Assembly (NCBI RefSeq): GCF_017875645.1
Contig: NZ_JAGGMR010000001.1
Location: 6,014,001 to 6,078,000, forward strand
Reading direction: 5' to 3'
From: Nocardia goodfellowii
GTDB taxonomy: Bacteria > Actinomycetota > Actinomycetes > Mycobacteriales > Mycobacteriaceae
Length of the DNA: 64,000 nt
Numbering within the stretch: position 1 is the stretch's first letter; the number at the start of each line of letters is the position of its first letter. Both the position numbers and the translations under genes were made by a program. Positions 8,845-18,348 of this stretch are shown here, piece after piece. The notes below the pieces were generated by a model. The model did no database searches and was not told the DNA's origin. It worked only from the letters and a program-made list of their open reading frames with translations.

Positions 8845-9209
8845 GCCGCGGCGTCGATTCGGCGCATCATCCGGCGCATCACCAGTTTGTGGCCGCCGGT
8901 GCCGATGACCAGCGCGCGGTAGATCTTGCCATGTGGCCCTGGGAATTTCGCCCAACTCTGGGCGCGGACCCGGGTGCGATTCCGGCCTTCCTCGTCGAGC
9001 AGGAAGATCAGTTCGTAGGTCGAGAACCAGTGCCGTCCACGCAGTACCAGGCGGGCGGGTTCCTCGGCGGCGGCGAGCGCGAACCCGCCGGGTACCGTCG
9101 ACGGATCGTGGGGGTCCTTGCAGATCACCCGCAGCACTGCCTTCCAGGCCCGATCGCGATTCGCGTCAACTACTCTGGAATGCTCATCAATATAGGGCAA
9201 CCGCTCCAT
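8841..9209 (-). CDS. SRPBCC-like protein, first of a pair
   Basis: A 122-residue protein beginning MERLPYIDEHSRVVDANRDRAWKAVLRV, the typical N-terminal strand and helix of SRPBCC proteins ("D.HSR.VDA..D..W"). Later segments LVLRGRHWFSTYELIFLLDE and TRVRAQSWAKFPG continue the sheet. The upstream in-frame extension is arginine-rich and lies inside the divergent TetR gene, so I reject it and take ATG 9209. Only 20 bp separate this start from the TetR start, so promoters must overlap the coding sequences or the transcripts must be leaderless. Function unknown. Confidence 0.6.
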   Translation of the reverse strand: MERLPYIDEHSRVVDANRDRAWKAVLRVICKDPHDPSTVPGGFALAAAEEPARLVLRGRHWFSTYELIFLLDEEGRNRTRVRAQSWAKFPGPHGKIYRALVIGTGGHKLVMRRMMRRIDAAA

Positions 9210-9229
9210 ATAGAAGGAACGTACTAGTA

Positions 9230-9823
9230 GTGGCACCACCCCGCAAGCATGATTCGGATGTGATCCTCGACGCCGCACGCACTCTGGTGCTCGGAGAGGG
9301 TCCGCGCGCCGCCAGCGTCGCCGCCATCGCCGCCGCCAGCGGCGCACCCGTCGGCACGCTGTATCACCGCTTCGGCAACCGCAACGGCGTTCTCACCGAG
9401 GCATGGCTGCGCGCGCTGACCCGCTTCCAGTCCGGCGTACTGGCGGCCGCCGACGCTCCCGATCCGGTCGCGGCCGGTGAAGCCATGGTGCGCGCCGCGA
9501 TCCGCTTCGGCCGCGAGTTACCCGACGACGCAAAGCTTTTGCTGAGCCTGCGCCCCAGCGACCTGCTCGACGGCGGTCCCGACGACGCCTTCCGGACTCG
9601 GCTGGCGGGGATGAACGCCCCGCTGATCGAGCACCTGCGCCGCATCGCCCGCGACCTCACCGGGCGCGACGACGACCGCGCGACCGACGCCGTCAGCCGC
9701 GCCGTCGTCGACCTGCCCTACGCGGCGCTGCGCCGCTACGCGCACGCGCCCACCCTGCCCGCCTGGCTCGACGACGATATCGCCGCCGCTGCCCGCACGC
9801 TGCTCGCGTCCTACCGCGGCTGA
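9230..9823 (+). CDS. TetR-family transcriptional regulator
   Basis: A 197-residue TetR regulator. The N-terminal helix-turn-helix is clear: ASVAAIAAASGAPVGTLYHRFGNRNGVLTEAWL at about residues 25-57, with the GTLYHRF recognition helix. The rest is an alpha-helical ligand domain without a recognisable effector signature. The GTG start at 9230 is chosen because the helix-turn-helix begins close behind it and longer versions run through the divergent gene. The 20-bp divergent gap contains GTACTAGTAG around the palindrome ACTAGT, a possible operator fragment. The likely targets are the two SRPBCC genes. Confidence 0.85.
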   Translation: MAPPRKHDSDVILDAARTLVLGEGPRAASVAAIAAASGAPVGTLYHRFGNRNGVLTEAWLRALTRFQSGVLAAADAPDPVAAGEAMVRAAIRFGRELPDDAKLLLSLRPSDLLDGGPDDAFRTRLAGMNAPLIEHLRRIARDLTGRDDDRATDAVSRAVVDLPYAALRRYAHAPTLPAWLDDDIAAAARTLLASYRG

Positions 9824-9835
9824 TCCGGCCGGCGG

Positions 9836-10492
9836 TCAGTCCTGGTCGTCGACCAGGGCCGGGGTGAGTTTGTCGAGCCCGTCGATGACGTGCGCGGCGA
9901 GGACCCGGGCGTCGTCGTCGAGCGGGTATTCGGGGCGCGGCGCGGCGATGACGCGCATGCCGGCGGCGTGCGCGGCCCGAATGCCGTTGCTCGAATCCTC
10001 CACCGCCGCACAGTCGGTCGACTTCTTGCGGAGAAATGCCGCGACCGCCACGTAGACATCGGGCGCGGGCTTGCCCCGATCCACTTCCTCCGTGGAGAAG
10101 GTGACGTCGAAGAATTCGATGAGTCCGGTGCGGCCGAGCACGGTGTCGATCAGCGTGCGCGGCGAGGAACTGGCCACCCCGAGCGGCCAGTTCTCGCTCA
10201 TTCGCTGCACCGCCTCCACCGCGCCGGGCAGCAGCGGCACCGCCTGGTCGTAGTGCGCGGCCATGCGTTCGATCACGTCGTCGGCCACGGTGTCGGGCGA
10301 TTCGCCCACGCCGAGTTCACCGCTGAGATATTCGGACCATTCGCTGGTGCTCATCCCCATCAGCCGCTTCTGCGTATCCGGTAACCACCGCCCGCCTTTT
10401 TCCGCGACATAGTCGCGCCGGACCCGCTCCCACACCGGTTCGGAGTCGACCAGTATGCCGTCCATATCGAAGACGACAGCCGTAATGCGCAT
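9836..10492 (-). CDS. HAD-family phosphatase/phosphomutase-like hydrolase
   Basis: A 218-residue haloacid dehalogenase-superfamily protein. Motif I is FDMDGILVDSEP (nucleophile Asp9, acid Asp11), motif II is the serine run VASSSPRT, the motif III lysine is in DRGKPAPD, and motif IV is VEDSSNG. A helical cap lies between motifs I and II, as in beta-phosphoglucomutase and related sugar phosphatases. It therefore hydrolyses or isomerises a small phosphorylated metabolite; the substrate cannot be told. It is convergent with the TetR gene (12-bp gap) and divergent from the thioesterase gene. Confidence 0.88.
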   Translation of the reverse strand: MRITAVVFDMDGILVDSEPVWERVRRDYVAEKGGRWLPDTQKRLMGMSTSEWSEYLSGELGVGESPDTVADDVIERMAAHYDQAVPLLPGAVEAVQRMSENWPLGVASSSPRTLIDTVLGRTGLIEFFDVTFSTEEVDRGKPAPDVYVAVAAFLRKKSTDCAAVEDSSNGIRAAHAAGMRVIAAPRPEYPLDDDARVLAAHVIDGLDKLTPALVDDQD

Positions 10493-10675
10493 CGGGACAA
10501 CGCCTTTCGCCAGCCGCAGGCACGAAAAGCGCCTGCGTGGGGTTTTCGTCGAGACCTGATGGATGATCGAGTACCCAGACTAGGGGCATCACATTCGACA
10601 ACCGTCGATGGGCCCCATCGGCGGCAGCGGGTCCCGTGCGCGAGCACCCGCCGGGCAACCAATAACATGTTCCAT

Positions 10676-11347
10676 ATGAGTGAACCGCGTCCCGCCGCGC
10701 TGCCCAGCGAAGAGCACCACGAAGGCGGCTTCCGGCCGCTGGTGGAGGCGATCGACGCGGAGCTGGCCAACGACCGGGGCACCGTCCGCGGTGGACCGCA
10801 CTACGGCGAGCTGGTCGAGCAGGTACGCGTCCTGATGGACCAGGCGCGCCTGCTCAACCCCAGCGATGACCTGGCCCTCGAAGCGATCGGCACCCTGGAG
10901 AAGCTGAACGAGAGGCTCGCGACCGCAGTCGTCACCGAATGGTCCGCGCCCACCTGGACCAGGCACGATCTGCCGGGTCGCGGCAACATCACGCTGCCGC
11001 CGTTCATCATCGACACCGCCGACCGCGACGGCGTGCACGCCCGCATCACCTTCCGCACCTTCCACCTCGGTGGCAACAATGCGGCACACGGCGGGCACAT
11101 CTCGCTGGGTTTCGACGACATGATGGGCATGGCCGCCGCCGTGCACACCGGATCGGTGACGCGCACCGCGTCCCTGACGGTCGACTACCGCTCCGTCACC
11201 CCACTGAACACCGAGTTGAACCTGCACGCCTGGGCCGAGCGCCAGGACGGCCGCAAGGTCTACCTGCGCGCCACCCTGCACGATGGCGACCGGCTGTGCG
11301 CCGAAGCACACGGCCTGTTCATCGTCCTGAAGCCCGGCCAGCAATAG
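10676..11347 (+). CDS. PaaI-type hotdog-fold thioesterase
   Basis: A 223-residue protein with a C-terminal hotdog domain. The segment NNAAHGGHISLGFDDMMGMAA (about 140-160) is the central helix of PaaI/4HBT thioesterases, with the GGHI turn and an aspartate suited to catalysis; the following SLTVDYRSVTPL strand is typical. Family members release CoA from acyl or phenylacetyl thioesters. The N-terminal 110 residues are an extra helical region seen in mycobacterial and nocardial versions. A TAACAT box at 10663-10668 is seven bases before the ATG, so the transcript may be leaderless. ATG 10667 is an alternative start. Confidence 0.8.
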   Translation: MSEPRPAALPSEEHHEGGFRPLVEAIDAELANDRGTVRGGPHYGELVEQVRVLMDQARLLNPSDDLALEAIGTLEKLNERLATAVVTEWSAPTWTRHDLPGRGNITLPPFIIDTADRDGVHARITFRTFHLGGNNAAHGGHISLGFDDMMGMAAAVHTGSVTRTASLTVDYRSVTPLNTELNLHAWAERQDGRKVYLRATLHDGDRLCAEAHGLFIVLKPGQQ

Positions 11348-11359
11348 CCGCCGCTCGCG

Positions 11360-12523
11360 TCACCGGCCGGGAAAGTGCGTGGCCCGGTAGTCGGCGAACC
11401 GCGCGTCGACCTGCTCGGCGGTCAGGCCGAATTCGGCCAGGGTGTACTTGTGCGCCGGCCGGGCCGCCCCGGAGGTGCTCTCGGAGTGCAGCGCGGCCAT
11501 CGCCGCCCGAGCCTCGCCGGTGAGTTCCAAGCCGAAGTGCCGGTAGATGGAGGCGACCATGCCGATCGGGTCGGCGACGAAGTCCTCGTAGTAGATGTCG
11601 ACGAACTGAGCGGGATCGTGGCGCTTGCGGTCCGCCAGGAACCGATCCGCGCCGCGAGCCCACAGATCCAATTGGGCGGCCCCGACGACCGGGCCGCGGA
11701 ACTTCTCCGACCAGCCGGCCGAAGCCTGTTCGTTGAGGCTGCACACCGAGGCGATGATGGTGCGCGGGTCGCGGTGCATCTGGATGACGAGCGCGTCCGG
11801 GTACACCTCCATGATCGCGTCCAGCGCGAACAGGTGACTCGGATTCTTCAGCACCCAACGGCGATTCGCGTCGTTGAGGCCGATCAGTTGCAGGTTGCGG
11901 CGGTGCCGGCGGTAGGCGTCGGTCCAGTCCTGCTCGCGTAGCCATGCCGAATAGGTCGGCAGATAGGCCAGGCACTCATAGGACACCGACAGCGCGGATT
12001 GCCGGAGCAACTGCCAGCATTCCTCCACCTGGTCGGCCGAAATGTGGTGCACGCCCATGAATTCCGGATGCTCGACATGGTGCTGTTCGTAGGCGGCGGC
12101 CAAACGCTGGTACACCGGGTTGCCGGCCCAGGTCTCCCGGGGCGGGCGAGGCTGCGGGAATTCCGTCAGCCACATCTCCAGACCCTGATGCCCAGGGTCG
12201 GCGTTCAGCAGCCGGTGCACGGCCGTGGTGCCCGAACGCGGCAGGCCGGTGACGAAGATCGGGCGCTCGATCGCGACCTCGGCGTGCTCCGGAAAACGTT
12301 GCCACGCCGACTCACTGAGTAATCGGGCGATCAACGCGCCACGCAGGAACGCGCGGTTGATCTTGTTCCCGAACGGGGTCAGCTCGGCGTCCTCGGCATA
12401 GGACTTCAGCAGCACCCGCAAGCCCTCGCGGTATCCGTCGTCGCCGAAATCGTCCAGGCCGACGACCTTGGTCGCCGACGCGTGCAGGTCATCAATGGTG
12501 CCGACGTCCGGTCGACCGATCAT
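11360..12523 (-). CDS. Sulfotransferase-family protein
   Basis: A 387-residue PAPS-dependent sulfotransferase homologue. The phosphosulfate loop is IFVTGLPRSGTTAVHRLL and the 3'-phosphate site is near VIQMHRDPRTIIASV. Such enzymes move sulfate from PAPS to hydroxyl groups of lipids or sterols in the cytosol. I chose ATG 12523 because GAGGAGAA lies six bases upstream; ATG 12544 directly abuts the SDR stop and is possible. It is the last gene of a three-gene operon with an SDR and a DUF1214 protein. The genes that make PAPS (cysD, cysNC) lie about 3 kb away. The acceptor is unknown. Confidence 0.85.
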   Translation of the reverse strand: MIGRPDVGTIDDLHASATKVVGLDDFGDDGYREGLRVLLKSYAEDAELTPFGNKINRAFLRGALIARLLSESAWQRFPEHAEVAIERPIFVTGLPRSGTTAVHRLLNADPGHQGLEMWLTEFPQPRPPRETWAGNPVYQRLAAAYEQHHVEHPEFMGVHHISADQVEECWQLLRQSALSVSYECLAYLPTYSAWLREQDWTDAYRRHRRNLQLIGLNDANRRWVLKNPSHLFALDAIMEVYPDALVIQMHRDPRTIIASVCSLNEQASAGWSEKFRGPVVGAAQLDLWARGADRFLADRKRHDPAQFVDIYYEDFVADPIGMVASIYRHFGLELTGEARAAMAALHSESTSGAARPAHKYTLAEFGLTAEQVDARFADYRATHFPGR

Positions 12524-12544
12524 CTGGGTTCTCCTCGCAGACAT

Positions 12545-13321
12545 CTAGTGGTGGTACTCGCCGCAGTTCACGTCCAGGCACTGCCCGGTGATCGCCCGCG
12601 CCATCTCCGAGGCCAGGAAGACCGCGGCGTCGGCGATCTCGTCGGGTTCGGGCAGCTTGCGCAGATCCAGGGTCTTCGCGGTCTCGGCGTACACCTCTTC
12701 GGCGGTGATGCCGCGCTTCTTGGCCAGGTAGCCGAAGTACCACTTCAGGTTGTCCGCCCAGATATACCCCGGCGCAACCGAATTCACCCGGATACCCTGC
12801 GGCCCCAACTCGGTGGCCAAGCTCTGCGACATCGCCAGCAGGCTCGCCTTGGCCATCTTGTACGGCCCGAAGGTGCGCCGCGAGTGCCGCAGCACCGCCG
12901 AGTTGATCATCACCACCGCGCCCTTCGACTCGGCCAGCGCGGGCACGAAGGACCGTGTCATGCGCAGTGCGGCAAGCACATTCGTTTCGAAGGCGGCACG
13001 CACCTCGTCCAGGTCGACCTCGCCCAGGTTCGCCATCGGCGGCATCGCGAAGGCGTTGTTCACCAGCGCGTCGACCCGCCCGAACGTCGACTGCGCGGTC
13101 TCGACCAGATGCGCGACCGCCGCCTCGTCGTTGATGTCGGTCGGCACCGCCAGCGCGCGGCGGCCGAGTCCCTTGATCTCCTCGGCCACCTCGGTGAGCC
13201 GGGATTCGGTGCGCGAGGCCAGAACCACGTCCGCGCCGGCTTTGGCGCTCTGTACCGCGATCGCGCGCCCCAACCCCGGTCCGATACCCGAGACCACCAC
13301 CACTTTGTCCGGCAACAACAT
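12545..13321 (-). CDS. Short-chain dehydrogenase/reductase
   Basis: A 258-residue classical SDR. The cofactor motif is read as SGIGPGLGRAIA (TGxxxGxG type), NNA is in ALVNNAFA, and the active site is Ser141 with YKMAK (Tyr-Lys) a few residues on, followed by the SVAPGYI loop. It oxidises or reduces a hydroxyl or keto group with NAD(P). Its start overlaps the DUF1214 stop by one base (TGATG) and its stop abuts the sulfotransferase region, so the three proteins are co-translated. A hydroxysteroid-type substrate would fit the KstR-like box upstream of the operon, but that is inference. Confidence 0.9.
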   Translation of the reverse strand: MLLPDKVVVVSGIGPGLGRAIAVQSAKAGADVVLASRTESRLTEVAEEIKGLGRRALAVPTDINDEAAVAHLVETAQSTFGRVDALVNNAFAMPPMANLGEVDLDEVRAAFETNVLAALRMTRSFVPALAESKGAVVMINSAVLRHSRRTFGPYKMAKASLLAMSQSLATELGPQGIRVNSVAPGYIWADNLKWYFGYLAKKRGITAEEVYAETAKTLDLRKLPEPDEIADAAVFLASEMARAITGQCLDVNCGEYHH

Positions 13322-14505
13322 CAGCCCAGCATCCTTTCCGCGACGGCCACCTGCCGGGCCGCGATCCGCACCCGCCACTGTTCCGGGGTGATCCGGGCTT
13401 CGTCGTAGAACGGCAGCCGTTTCGGCAGTTCCTCGACGGAGACGACTTCGACGGTCGGACCGTCCTTGGGCTTCATCTCGCGCGCGACTCGCTGCCAGCG
13501 AAACTGCAGGTATCCCCGGGCGTGCCCGGTGCGTTCGATCCAGTTGACCAGCTCGGGGTTTCGCTCGCTGACGATCAAGCGGATCTTGCCGTCCGGATCG
13601 ACGTGCGCCTGATCGGCGGTGAGGCTGGTCTGGTGGTTGATGTAGTCCAGCGACAGGTACCACATGCTGCCGAGCTGAAAACCCTGGTAGGGCGCGTCGG
13701 ACTTGGGCACCGTGATGATCATCGCCTGATCGTCCTCGAGCTCGTAGTGCCCGACCGAGGAGAACTGAGTGGACAGGCCGCCCGGGGTGAGCCGGGGCTC
13801 GGTCATCGTGTTGACCGGCAGGTTCAGGTAGAACCACTTCGGAAACGCCAGGAAGGTGTTGAGCCGGGAGATCAGCATTTTGCCCGCCACGCCGTAGCGC
13901 TTGGTCATGACGTCCTTGGTCAGCGGCGGCGGCGCGTCGCCGATCTTGTCGACCCGCTGGATCCGAATGGTGCCCGGCTTCTCGGTGGCCCAGTCGCCGA
14001 ACACCTCGCGCACCACCAGCATGGCGGCGTCACTACCCAACTGCACGTAGCCGGGACGGGGTTCGCCCGGACCGAAGCGGATCTCGTAGGAGCCGTCCGC
14101 GGCGATTTCGAGCGCGCGGTCATCGAACGCGGTCAGGCTGTCCGGCACATCGACCGGCGAGTAGTCGCCGTTGAGCACCTGGAAGCTCAGGTCCCGGGTG
14201 GTCCCGCGCTGTCCGGTCACCACGTATTCGGCGTCCGGGCGCAGATAGGAGTGGAAGTAGAGGGTGTCCGGATTGTCCAGGCCCATTTTGGTGTACGGCC
14301 CGGTGGACTGGACGAAGAACGGGAAGTCGCGCTCATACGCCCACGCCATCTGCAGCGAGGCCCGGATACTGCCGGCGAGGTAGTCGTAACCCTCGACGAG
14401 ATCCTGGTCGGTGCGGATATGCGGCGCGGTGGTGATGATCTGCTCGGCCGCGGCGATCGCGTCGGCGAACGGCTGGGTCAGCAGGGCGGTGTCGGTCAAG
14501 GGCAT
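13321..14505 (-). CDS. DUF1214-type protein
   Basis: A 394-residue protein with the conserved features of the DUF1254/DUF1214 family: PDTLYFHSYLRPDAEYVVTG near residue 80 and, toward the C-terminus, MWYLSLDYINHQTSLTAD followed by RLIVSERNPELVNWI. The biochemical role of the family is poorly known; actinobacterial members often sit in lipid or steroid catabolic operons. ATG 14505 is preferred to a TTG six bases upstream. It is the first gene of an operon with the SDR and the sulfotransferase, and its promoter region carries two clear operators shared with the divergent IclR gene. Confidence 0.75.
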   Translation of the reverse strand: MPLTDTALLTQPFADAIAAAEQIITTAPHIRTDQDLVEGYDYLAGSIRASLQMAWAYERDFPFFVQSTGPYTKMGLDNPDTLYFHSYLRPDAEYVVTGQRGTTRDLSFQVLNGDYSPVDVPDSLTAFDDRALEIAADGSYEIRFGPGEPRPGYVQLGSDAAMLVVREVFGDWATEKPGTIRIQRVDKIGDAPPPLTKDVMTKRYGVAGKMLISRLNTFLAFPKWFYLNLPVNTMTEPRLTPGGLSTQFSSVGHYELEDDQAMIITVPKSDAPYQGFQLGSMWYLSLDYINHQTSLTADQAHVDPDGKIRLIVSERNPELVNWIERTGHARGYLQFRWQRVAREMKPKDGPTVEVVSVEELPKRLPFYDEARITPEQWRVRIAARQVAVAERMLG

Positions 14506-14521
14506 CTCCAACGGTCCAAAT

Positions 14522-14540
14522 ATGTACCGGTCTGGTACAT
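14522..14540. promoter_or_regulatory. Perfect dyad, candidate IclR operator
   Basis: ATGTACC (14522-14528), a 5-nt spacer and GGTACAT (14534-14540) form a perfect 7-bp inverted repeat in the 76-bp divergent region between the DUF1214 operon and the IclR gene. Position and symmetry suggest the operator of the adjacent IclR regulator. Confidence 0.55.
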
Positions 14541-14557
14541 TTCGATACGAGCAAGAT

Positions 14558-14571
14558 TAGAACCTGTTCTA
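14558..14571. promoter_or_regulatory. KstR-type box
   Basis: TAGAACCTGTTCTA is a perfect 14-nt palindrome and fits the published KstR consensus TnnAACnnGTTnnA, the operator of the cholesterol-catabolism repressor of mycobacteria and rhodococci. It overlaps the AGGAG site of the IclR gene and is about 55 bp before the DUF1214 operon, so it could repress both. Confidence 0.65.
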
Positions 14572-14581
14572 GGAGTTGGCA

Positions 14582-15487
14582 ATGGCCGCTGGGGTAGCAC
14601 GTCGATCCGCCCCCACCACCCGGGTGGTGCGAGTGCTCGATTTCCTCGTCGAGCAGCGCGGTAAGCGTTTCGGGCTCTCCGAACTCGCGCGCGAACTGGA
14701 CCTGGCGAAACCCACCTGCCTGGGGATACTCACCGAATTGACCGCCGCCGGGTACCTGGTGCGCGATCCGCGGACGCTCACCTACGGACTGGGTCCGGCG
14801 CTGATCGCGGCCGGACGGGTCGCGCAGGACAGCTTCGCGATCTCCGCGATCGCCCGCACCGAACTGGAGAAACTCACCGCCCGATACCGCACCACCTGCA
14901 CCGCGTCCGCCGTGGTGGGCGAGCAGATTCTGGTCCTGGAGAGCACCGGTCCCGGCCTGGTGAAGGTGGGCGCCGCGTACGCGTTCGCGCCGCCGGTCGG
15001 GTTGATGTACGTGCTCTGGGATACCGACGCGGCCTTCGACGCCTGGCTGGCCAAGCCGCCGACGGTGCCCGTCCAGCAGGACGAGGCCCGGCTGCGGCAG
15101 GTCGTCGCGGAATGCCGCGAGCGCGGATATCTGGTCGAGAGCCTGACCGCGGCCGGGCGCAAACTGTACTCACTGCTGGCCGGCGTCGCGGTCCGCGAAT
15201 TGCCCGACGAGCTGCGCGAATTGGTCGCCGAGCTGGTGACGAGCCTGGGCGAGCGGGTCTACCTCGGGACCGATCTGCGCCCACGCAAAGAGCATCCGGT
15301 GAGCCTGCTCGCCGCGCCCACCTTCGGCGGGGACGGGCGGCAGAACATGGTGCTGACCATGTACGTCGGGGCGTCGATCACCGGAGCCGAAATCGACCGA
15401 CGGGGAAAGGCTCTCGTGGCCGCGGCCGATGCGGTGACCCAAGCCTCGGGTGGGCGGCGTCCTCCCACCGCGCCCATTGACCGATAG
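14582..15487 (+). CDS. IclR-family transcriptional regulator
   Basis: A 301-residue IclR regulator. The winged helix is at about residues 15-75 (RVVRVLDFLVEQRGKRFGLSELARELDLAKPTCLGILTEL). The C-terminal GAF-like effector domain follows, with SAVVGEQILVLESTGPG and a glycine-rich end around the lost or altered cysteine region that normally binds ligand. ATG 14582 has AGGAG six bases upstream. It is divergent from the DUF1214-SDR-sulfotransferase operon and is followed after 25 bp by cysD, so it may coordinate the sulfotransferase operon with PAPS supply. The effector is unknown. Confidence 0.85.
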   Translation: MAAGVARRSAPTTRVVRVLDFLVEQRGKRFGLSELARELDLAKPTCLGILTELTAAGYLVRDPRTLTYGLGPALIAAGRVAQDSFAISAIARTELEKLTARYRTTCTASAVVGEQILVLESTGPGLVKVGAAYAFAPPVGLMYVLWDTDAAFDAWLAKPPTVPVQQDEARLRQVVAECRERGYLVESLTAAGRKLYSLLAGVAVRELPDELRELVAELVTSLGERVYLGTDLRPRKEHPVSLLAAPTFGGDGRQNMVLTMYVGASITGAEIDRRGKALVAAADAVTQASGGRRPPTAPIDR

Positions 15488-15488
15488 T

Positions 15489-15506
15489 GGAAACGTGTTC
15501 TAGTTT
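15489..15506 (+). promoter_or_regulatory. cysD -10 region overlapping a KstR-like half site
   Basis: TAGTTT at 15501-15506 is a TANNNT -10 box six bases before the GTG of cysD, which predicts a leaderless transcript. It overlaps GGAAACGTGTTCTA (15489-15502), which keeps the AACnnGTT core and GTTCTA arm of the KstR consensus but has a G where the first T is expected. Sulfate-assimilation control by KstR would be unusual, so this is tentative. Confidence 0.4.
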
Positions 15507-15512
15507 TGATGC

Positions 15513-16445
15513 GTGAGCCAGTACGCGAAGTCGACGGCGAGCACCTACGAGCTGCCGCATCTGGACGCGCTCGAGGCCGAGTCGGCATACATATTCCGGG
15601 AAGTCGCAGCGACTTTCGAACGTCCGGTGCTGTTGTTCTCCGGCGGCAAGGACTCGGTGGTGATGTTGCACCTGGCGGCGAAGGCGTTCTGGCCGGCGCC
15701 GCTGCCGTTCCCAGTGCTGCACATCGACACCGGGCACAATTTCGACGAGGTGATCGACTATCGCGATCGCACGGTCGAGAAGTACGGTCTGCGGCTGGTC
15801 GTCGGGAGCGTGCAGGACGATATCGATGCCGGGCGGGCGGTCGAGGAGACGGGGCCGCGCGCCTCCCGGAATCGCTTGCAGACCACCACCTTGCTGCGCG
15901 CCATCCGCGAAGGTGGTTTCGACGCCGTGTTCGGTGGCGCCCGCCGCGACGAGGAGAAGGCGCGCGCCAAGGAGCGGGTATTCAGTTTCCGCGACGAATA
16001 CGGGCAGTGGGACCCGCGCAACCAGCGGCCCGAGCTGTGGAACCTCTACAACGGAAAACATCGGCGCGGCGAGCACATCCGGGTGTTCCCGCTGTCCAAC
16101 TGGACCGAACTCGATATCTGGAACTACATCGCGGCCGAGCGGATCGACCTGCCGCCGCTGTACTACGCGCACCGCCGGACCGTGGTGCAGCGCGACGGCA
16201 TGCTGTTGGCGCAGACCCGGTTCCTGGAACTGCTCGAGGGCGAACAGCCCTTCGAGACGACCGTGCGCTTCCGGACCGTGGGCGATGCCACCTGCACCGG
16301 CTGTGTCGAATCCACCGCCGCCACACCGGACGAGGTGGTCGTCGAGGTCGCCGCCACCCGCATCACCGAACGCGGGGCCACCCGCGCCGACGACCGCATC
16401 TCCGAGGCGGGCATGGAAGATCGCAAGCGAGAGGGCTATTTCTGA
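15513..16445 (+). CDS. cysD: Sulfate adenylyltransferase subunit 2
   Basis: A 310-residue protein of the PAPS-reductase-like PP-loop family. The ATP pyrophosphate loop [15 protein letters not shown] is at residues 40-54. [30 protein letters not shown] and [11 protein letters not shown] are CysD signatures, as is the C-terminal region around VGDATCTGC. With CysN it makes adenosine phosphosulfate from ATP and sulfate in the cytosol. GTG 15513 is the start; a TAGTTT box six bases upstream suggests leaderless expression. Its TGA overlaps the ATG of cysNC by one base. The product feeds cysteine synthesis or the nearby sulfotransferase. Confidence 0.95.
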   Translation: MSQYAKSTASTYELPHLDALEAESAYIFREVAATFERPVLLFSGGKDSVVMLHLAAKAFWPAPLPFPVLHIDTGHNFDEVIDYRDRTVEKYGLRLVVGSVQDDIDAGRAVEETGPRASRNRLQTTTLLRAIREGGFDAVFGGARRDEEKARAKERVFSFRDEYGQWDPRNQRPELWNLYNGKHRRGEHIRVFPLSNWTELDIWNYIAAERIDLPPLYYAHRRTVVQRDGMLLAQTRFLELLEGEQPFETTVRFRTVGDATCTGCVESTAATPDEVVVEVAATRITERGATRADDRISEAGMEDRKREGYF

Positions 16446-18277
16446 TGACCACGCTGCTGAGACTGGCCACGGCGGGCAGTGTGGACGACGGAAAGTCCAC
16501 GCTCATCGGCCGGCTGCTGTACGACTCCAAGACCATCTTCACCGACCAGCTGGCCGCGGTGGAACGCACCAGCCGGGACCGCGGTGACGCCTACCCGAAT
16601 CTGGCGTTGCTCACCGACGGTCTGCGCGCCGAGCGCGAGCAGGGCATCACCATCGATGTCGCGCATCGCTATTTCGCTACGCCCAGGCGGAAGTTCATCA
16701 TCGCCGACACCCCCGGGCACATCCAATACACGCGCAATATGGTGACCGGCGCGTCCAACGCGGACCTGGCGTTGATCCTTGTCGATGCGCGCAAGGGCGT
16801 GGTCGAGCAGACACGCCGGCACGCGTTCCTGGCCGGCCTGCTCGGTATTCCGCACCTGGTGTTGTGTGTCAACAAGATGGACCTCGTCGACTGGTCGCAG
16901 GAGCGTTTCGAGGAGATCCGCGAGGAGTTCGCCGGTTTCGCCATGAAACTCGACGTCTCCGACCTGACGTTCGTGCCGATGTCGGCGCTGCACGGGGACA
17001 ATATCGTGCACCGTGGCGCCAGCATGCCGTGGTACGAGGGCACTCCCCTGCTGCACCACCTGGAGGAGGTGCACATCGCCTCGGACCGGAACCTGATCGA
17101 CGCCCGGTTCCCGGTGCAGTACGTAACCCGCAGTCACGCAATGGATTTCCGCGGCTACGCCGGTACGGTAGCGGGTGGGGTGTTCAAGGCGGGTGACGAG
17201 GTCACCGTCCTGCCGTCCGGCTTGACGACCACGGTCACCGCGATCTGGGGCCCGGGCGGCACACCCATCGCGGAAGCCTTTCCCCCGCAGGCGGTTACGC
17301 TACAGCTGGGCCACGACATCGACATCTCCCGCGGCGACCTGATCTGCCGCCCCGCCAACCGGCCACAACTGGGGCGCGACATCGATGCGATGGTCTGCTG
17401 GTTCGCCGAGGACGCGCAGCTCACGCCCGGCGCCACCTATACGGTGCGGCACACCACCCGGGCGGTCACCGCCGAGATACGTACGCTGGACTATCGCCTC
17501 GACGTGAACACGCTGCACCGTGACGAGAATCCGCAAACCCTGTCGCTCAACGAGATCGGGCGCGTCCAGCTGCGCACCCGCCAGCCGCTGCTGTTCGATC
17601 CGTACCGTCGCAACCGCAACACCGGCAGCTTCATCCTGGTCGACGAGACCACCGGCAATACGGTGGCGGCGGGCATGATCACCGGGCCCACCCTGCCGTC
17701 GGCCCGCGTGGTCTGGCATTCGACCGCGGTCGGGCGCGACGAGCGCGCCACCCGCGGTCTCACGGTATGGCTGACCGGCCTCTCGGGTTCCGGAAAGTCC
17801 ACGGTGGCAGTGGAATTGGAACGGCGACTGGTCGCCGCCGGCCGTCCCGCCTTCCTGCTCGACGGCGACAATCTGCGGCACGGGCTCAACGCCGACCTCG
17901 GGTTCTCCGCCGAGGACCGCGTCGAGAACATCCGCCGGGTAGGGGAAGTCGCCCGATTGTTCGCCGAATCCGGTGCGGTCGCGGTGGTTTCCCTGATCAG
18001 CCCGTACCAGGCGGACCGGGACAAAGCCCGAGCCGCGCACGAGGCGGCGGGTATCCCGTTCGTCGAAGTCTTCGTCGACACGCCCCTGGAAATCTGCGAA
18101 TCCCGTGATCCCAAGGGCATGTACGCGAAGGCCCGAGCGGGCGAGATCCGCGGCTTCACCGGAATCGACGCGCCCTACGAGCGGCCCGAACGCCCCGACC
18201 TCGTACTGCGCCCGGAAGACGGCGACCCCGCGACCATGGCGCAGTCGATCATCGCTCGCCTGACCGCCTTCGACTGA
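16445..18277 (+). CDS. cysNC: Bifunctional sulfate adenylyltransferase subunit 1 / APS kinase
   Basis: A 610-residue fusion. The N-terminal GTPase (CysN) has GSVDDGKST at residues 10-18, the DTPGH switch II motif and NKMD. Beta-barrel domains follow to about residue 430. The C-terminal APS kinase (CysC) has a second Walker [10 protein letters not shown], near residues 445-453, then [11 protein letters not shown] and [13 protein letters not shown]. CysN drives APS synthesis with GTP hydrolysis and CysC phosphorylates APS to PAPS, the donor for sulfotransferases. The fusion is typical of mycolic-acid actinobacteria. It is coupled to cysD through a TGATG overlap. Confidence 0.95.
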   Translation: MTTLLRLATAGSVDDGKSTLIGRLLYDSKTIFTDQLAAVERTSRDRGDAYPNLALLTDGLRAEREQGITIDVAHRYFATPRRKFIIADTPGHIQYTRNMVTGASNADLALILVDARKGVVEQTRRHAFLAGLLGIPHLVLCVNKMDLVDWSQERFEEIREEFAGFAMKLDVSDLTFVPMSALHGDNIVHRGASMPWYEGTPLLHHLEEVHIASDRNLIDARFPVQYVTRSHAMDFRGYAGTVAGGVFKAGDEVTVLPSGLTTTVTAIWGPGGTPIAEAFPPQAVTLQLGHDIDISRGDLICRPANRPQLGRDIDAMVCWFAEDAQLTPGATYTVRHTTRAVTAEIRTLDYRLDVNTLHRDENPQTLSLNEIGRVQLRTRQPLLFDPYRRNRNTGSFILVDETTGNTVAAGMITGPTLPSARVVWHSTAVGRDERATRGLTVWLTGLSGSGKSTVAVELERRLVAAGRPAFLLDGDNLRHGLNADLGFSAEDRVENIRRVGEVARLFAESGAVAVVSLISPYQADRDKARAAHEAAGIPFVEVFVDTPLEICESRDPKGMYAKARAGEIRGFTGIDAPYERPERPDLVLRPEDGDPATMAQSIIARLTAFD

Positions 18278-18348
18278 CGGACCGCGCTACACCACCAATC
18301 GACACGCATGACGGCGGTCGGCACCTCGCCGATCGACGTAAGCAACCC

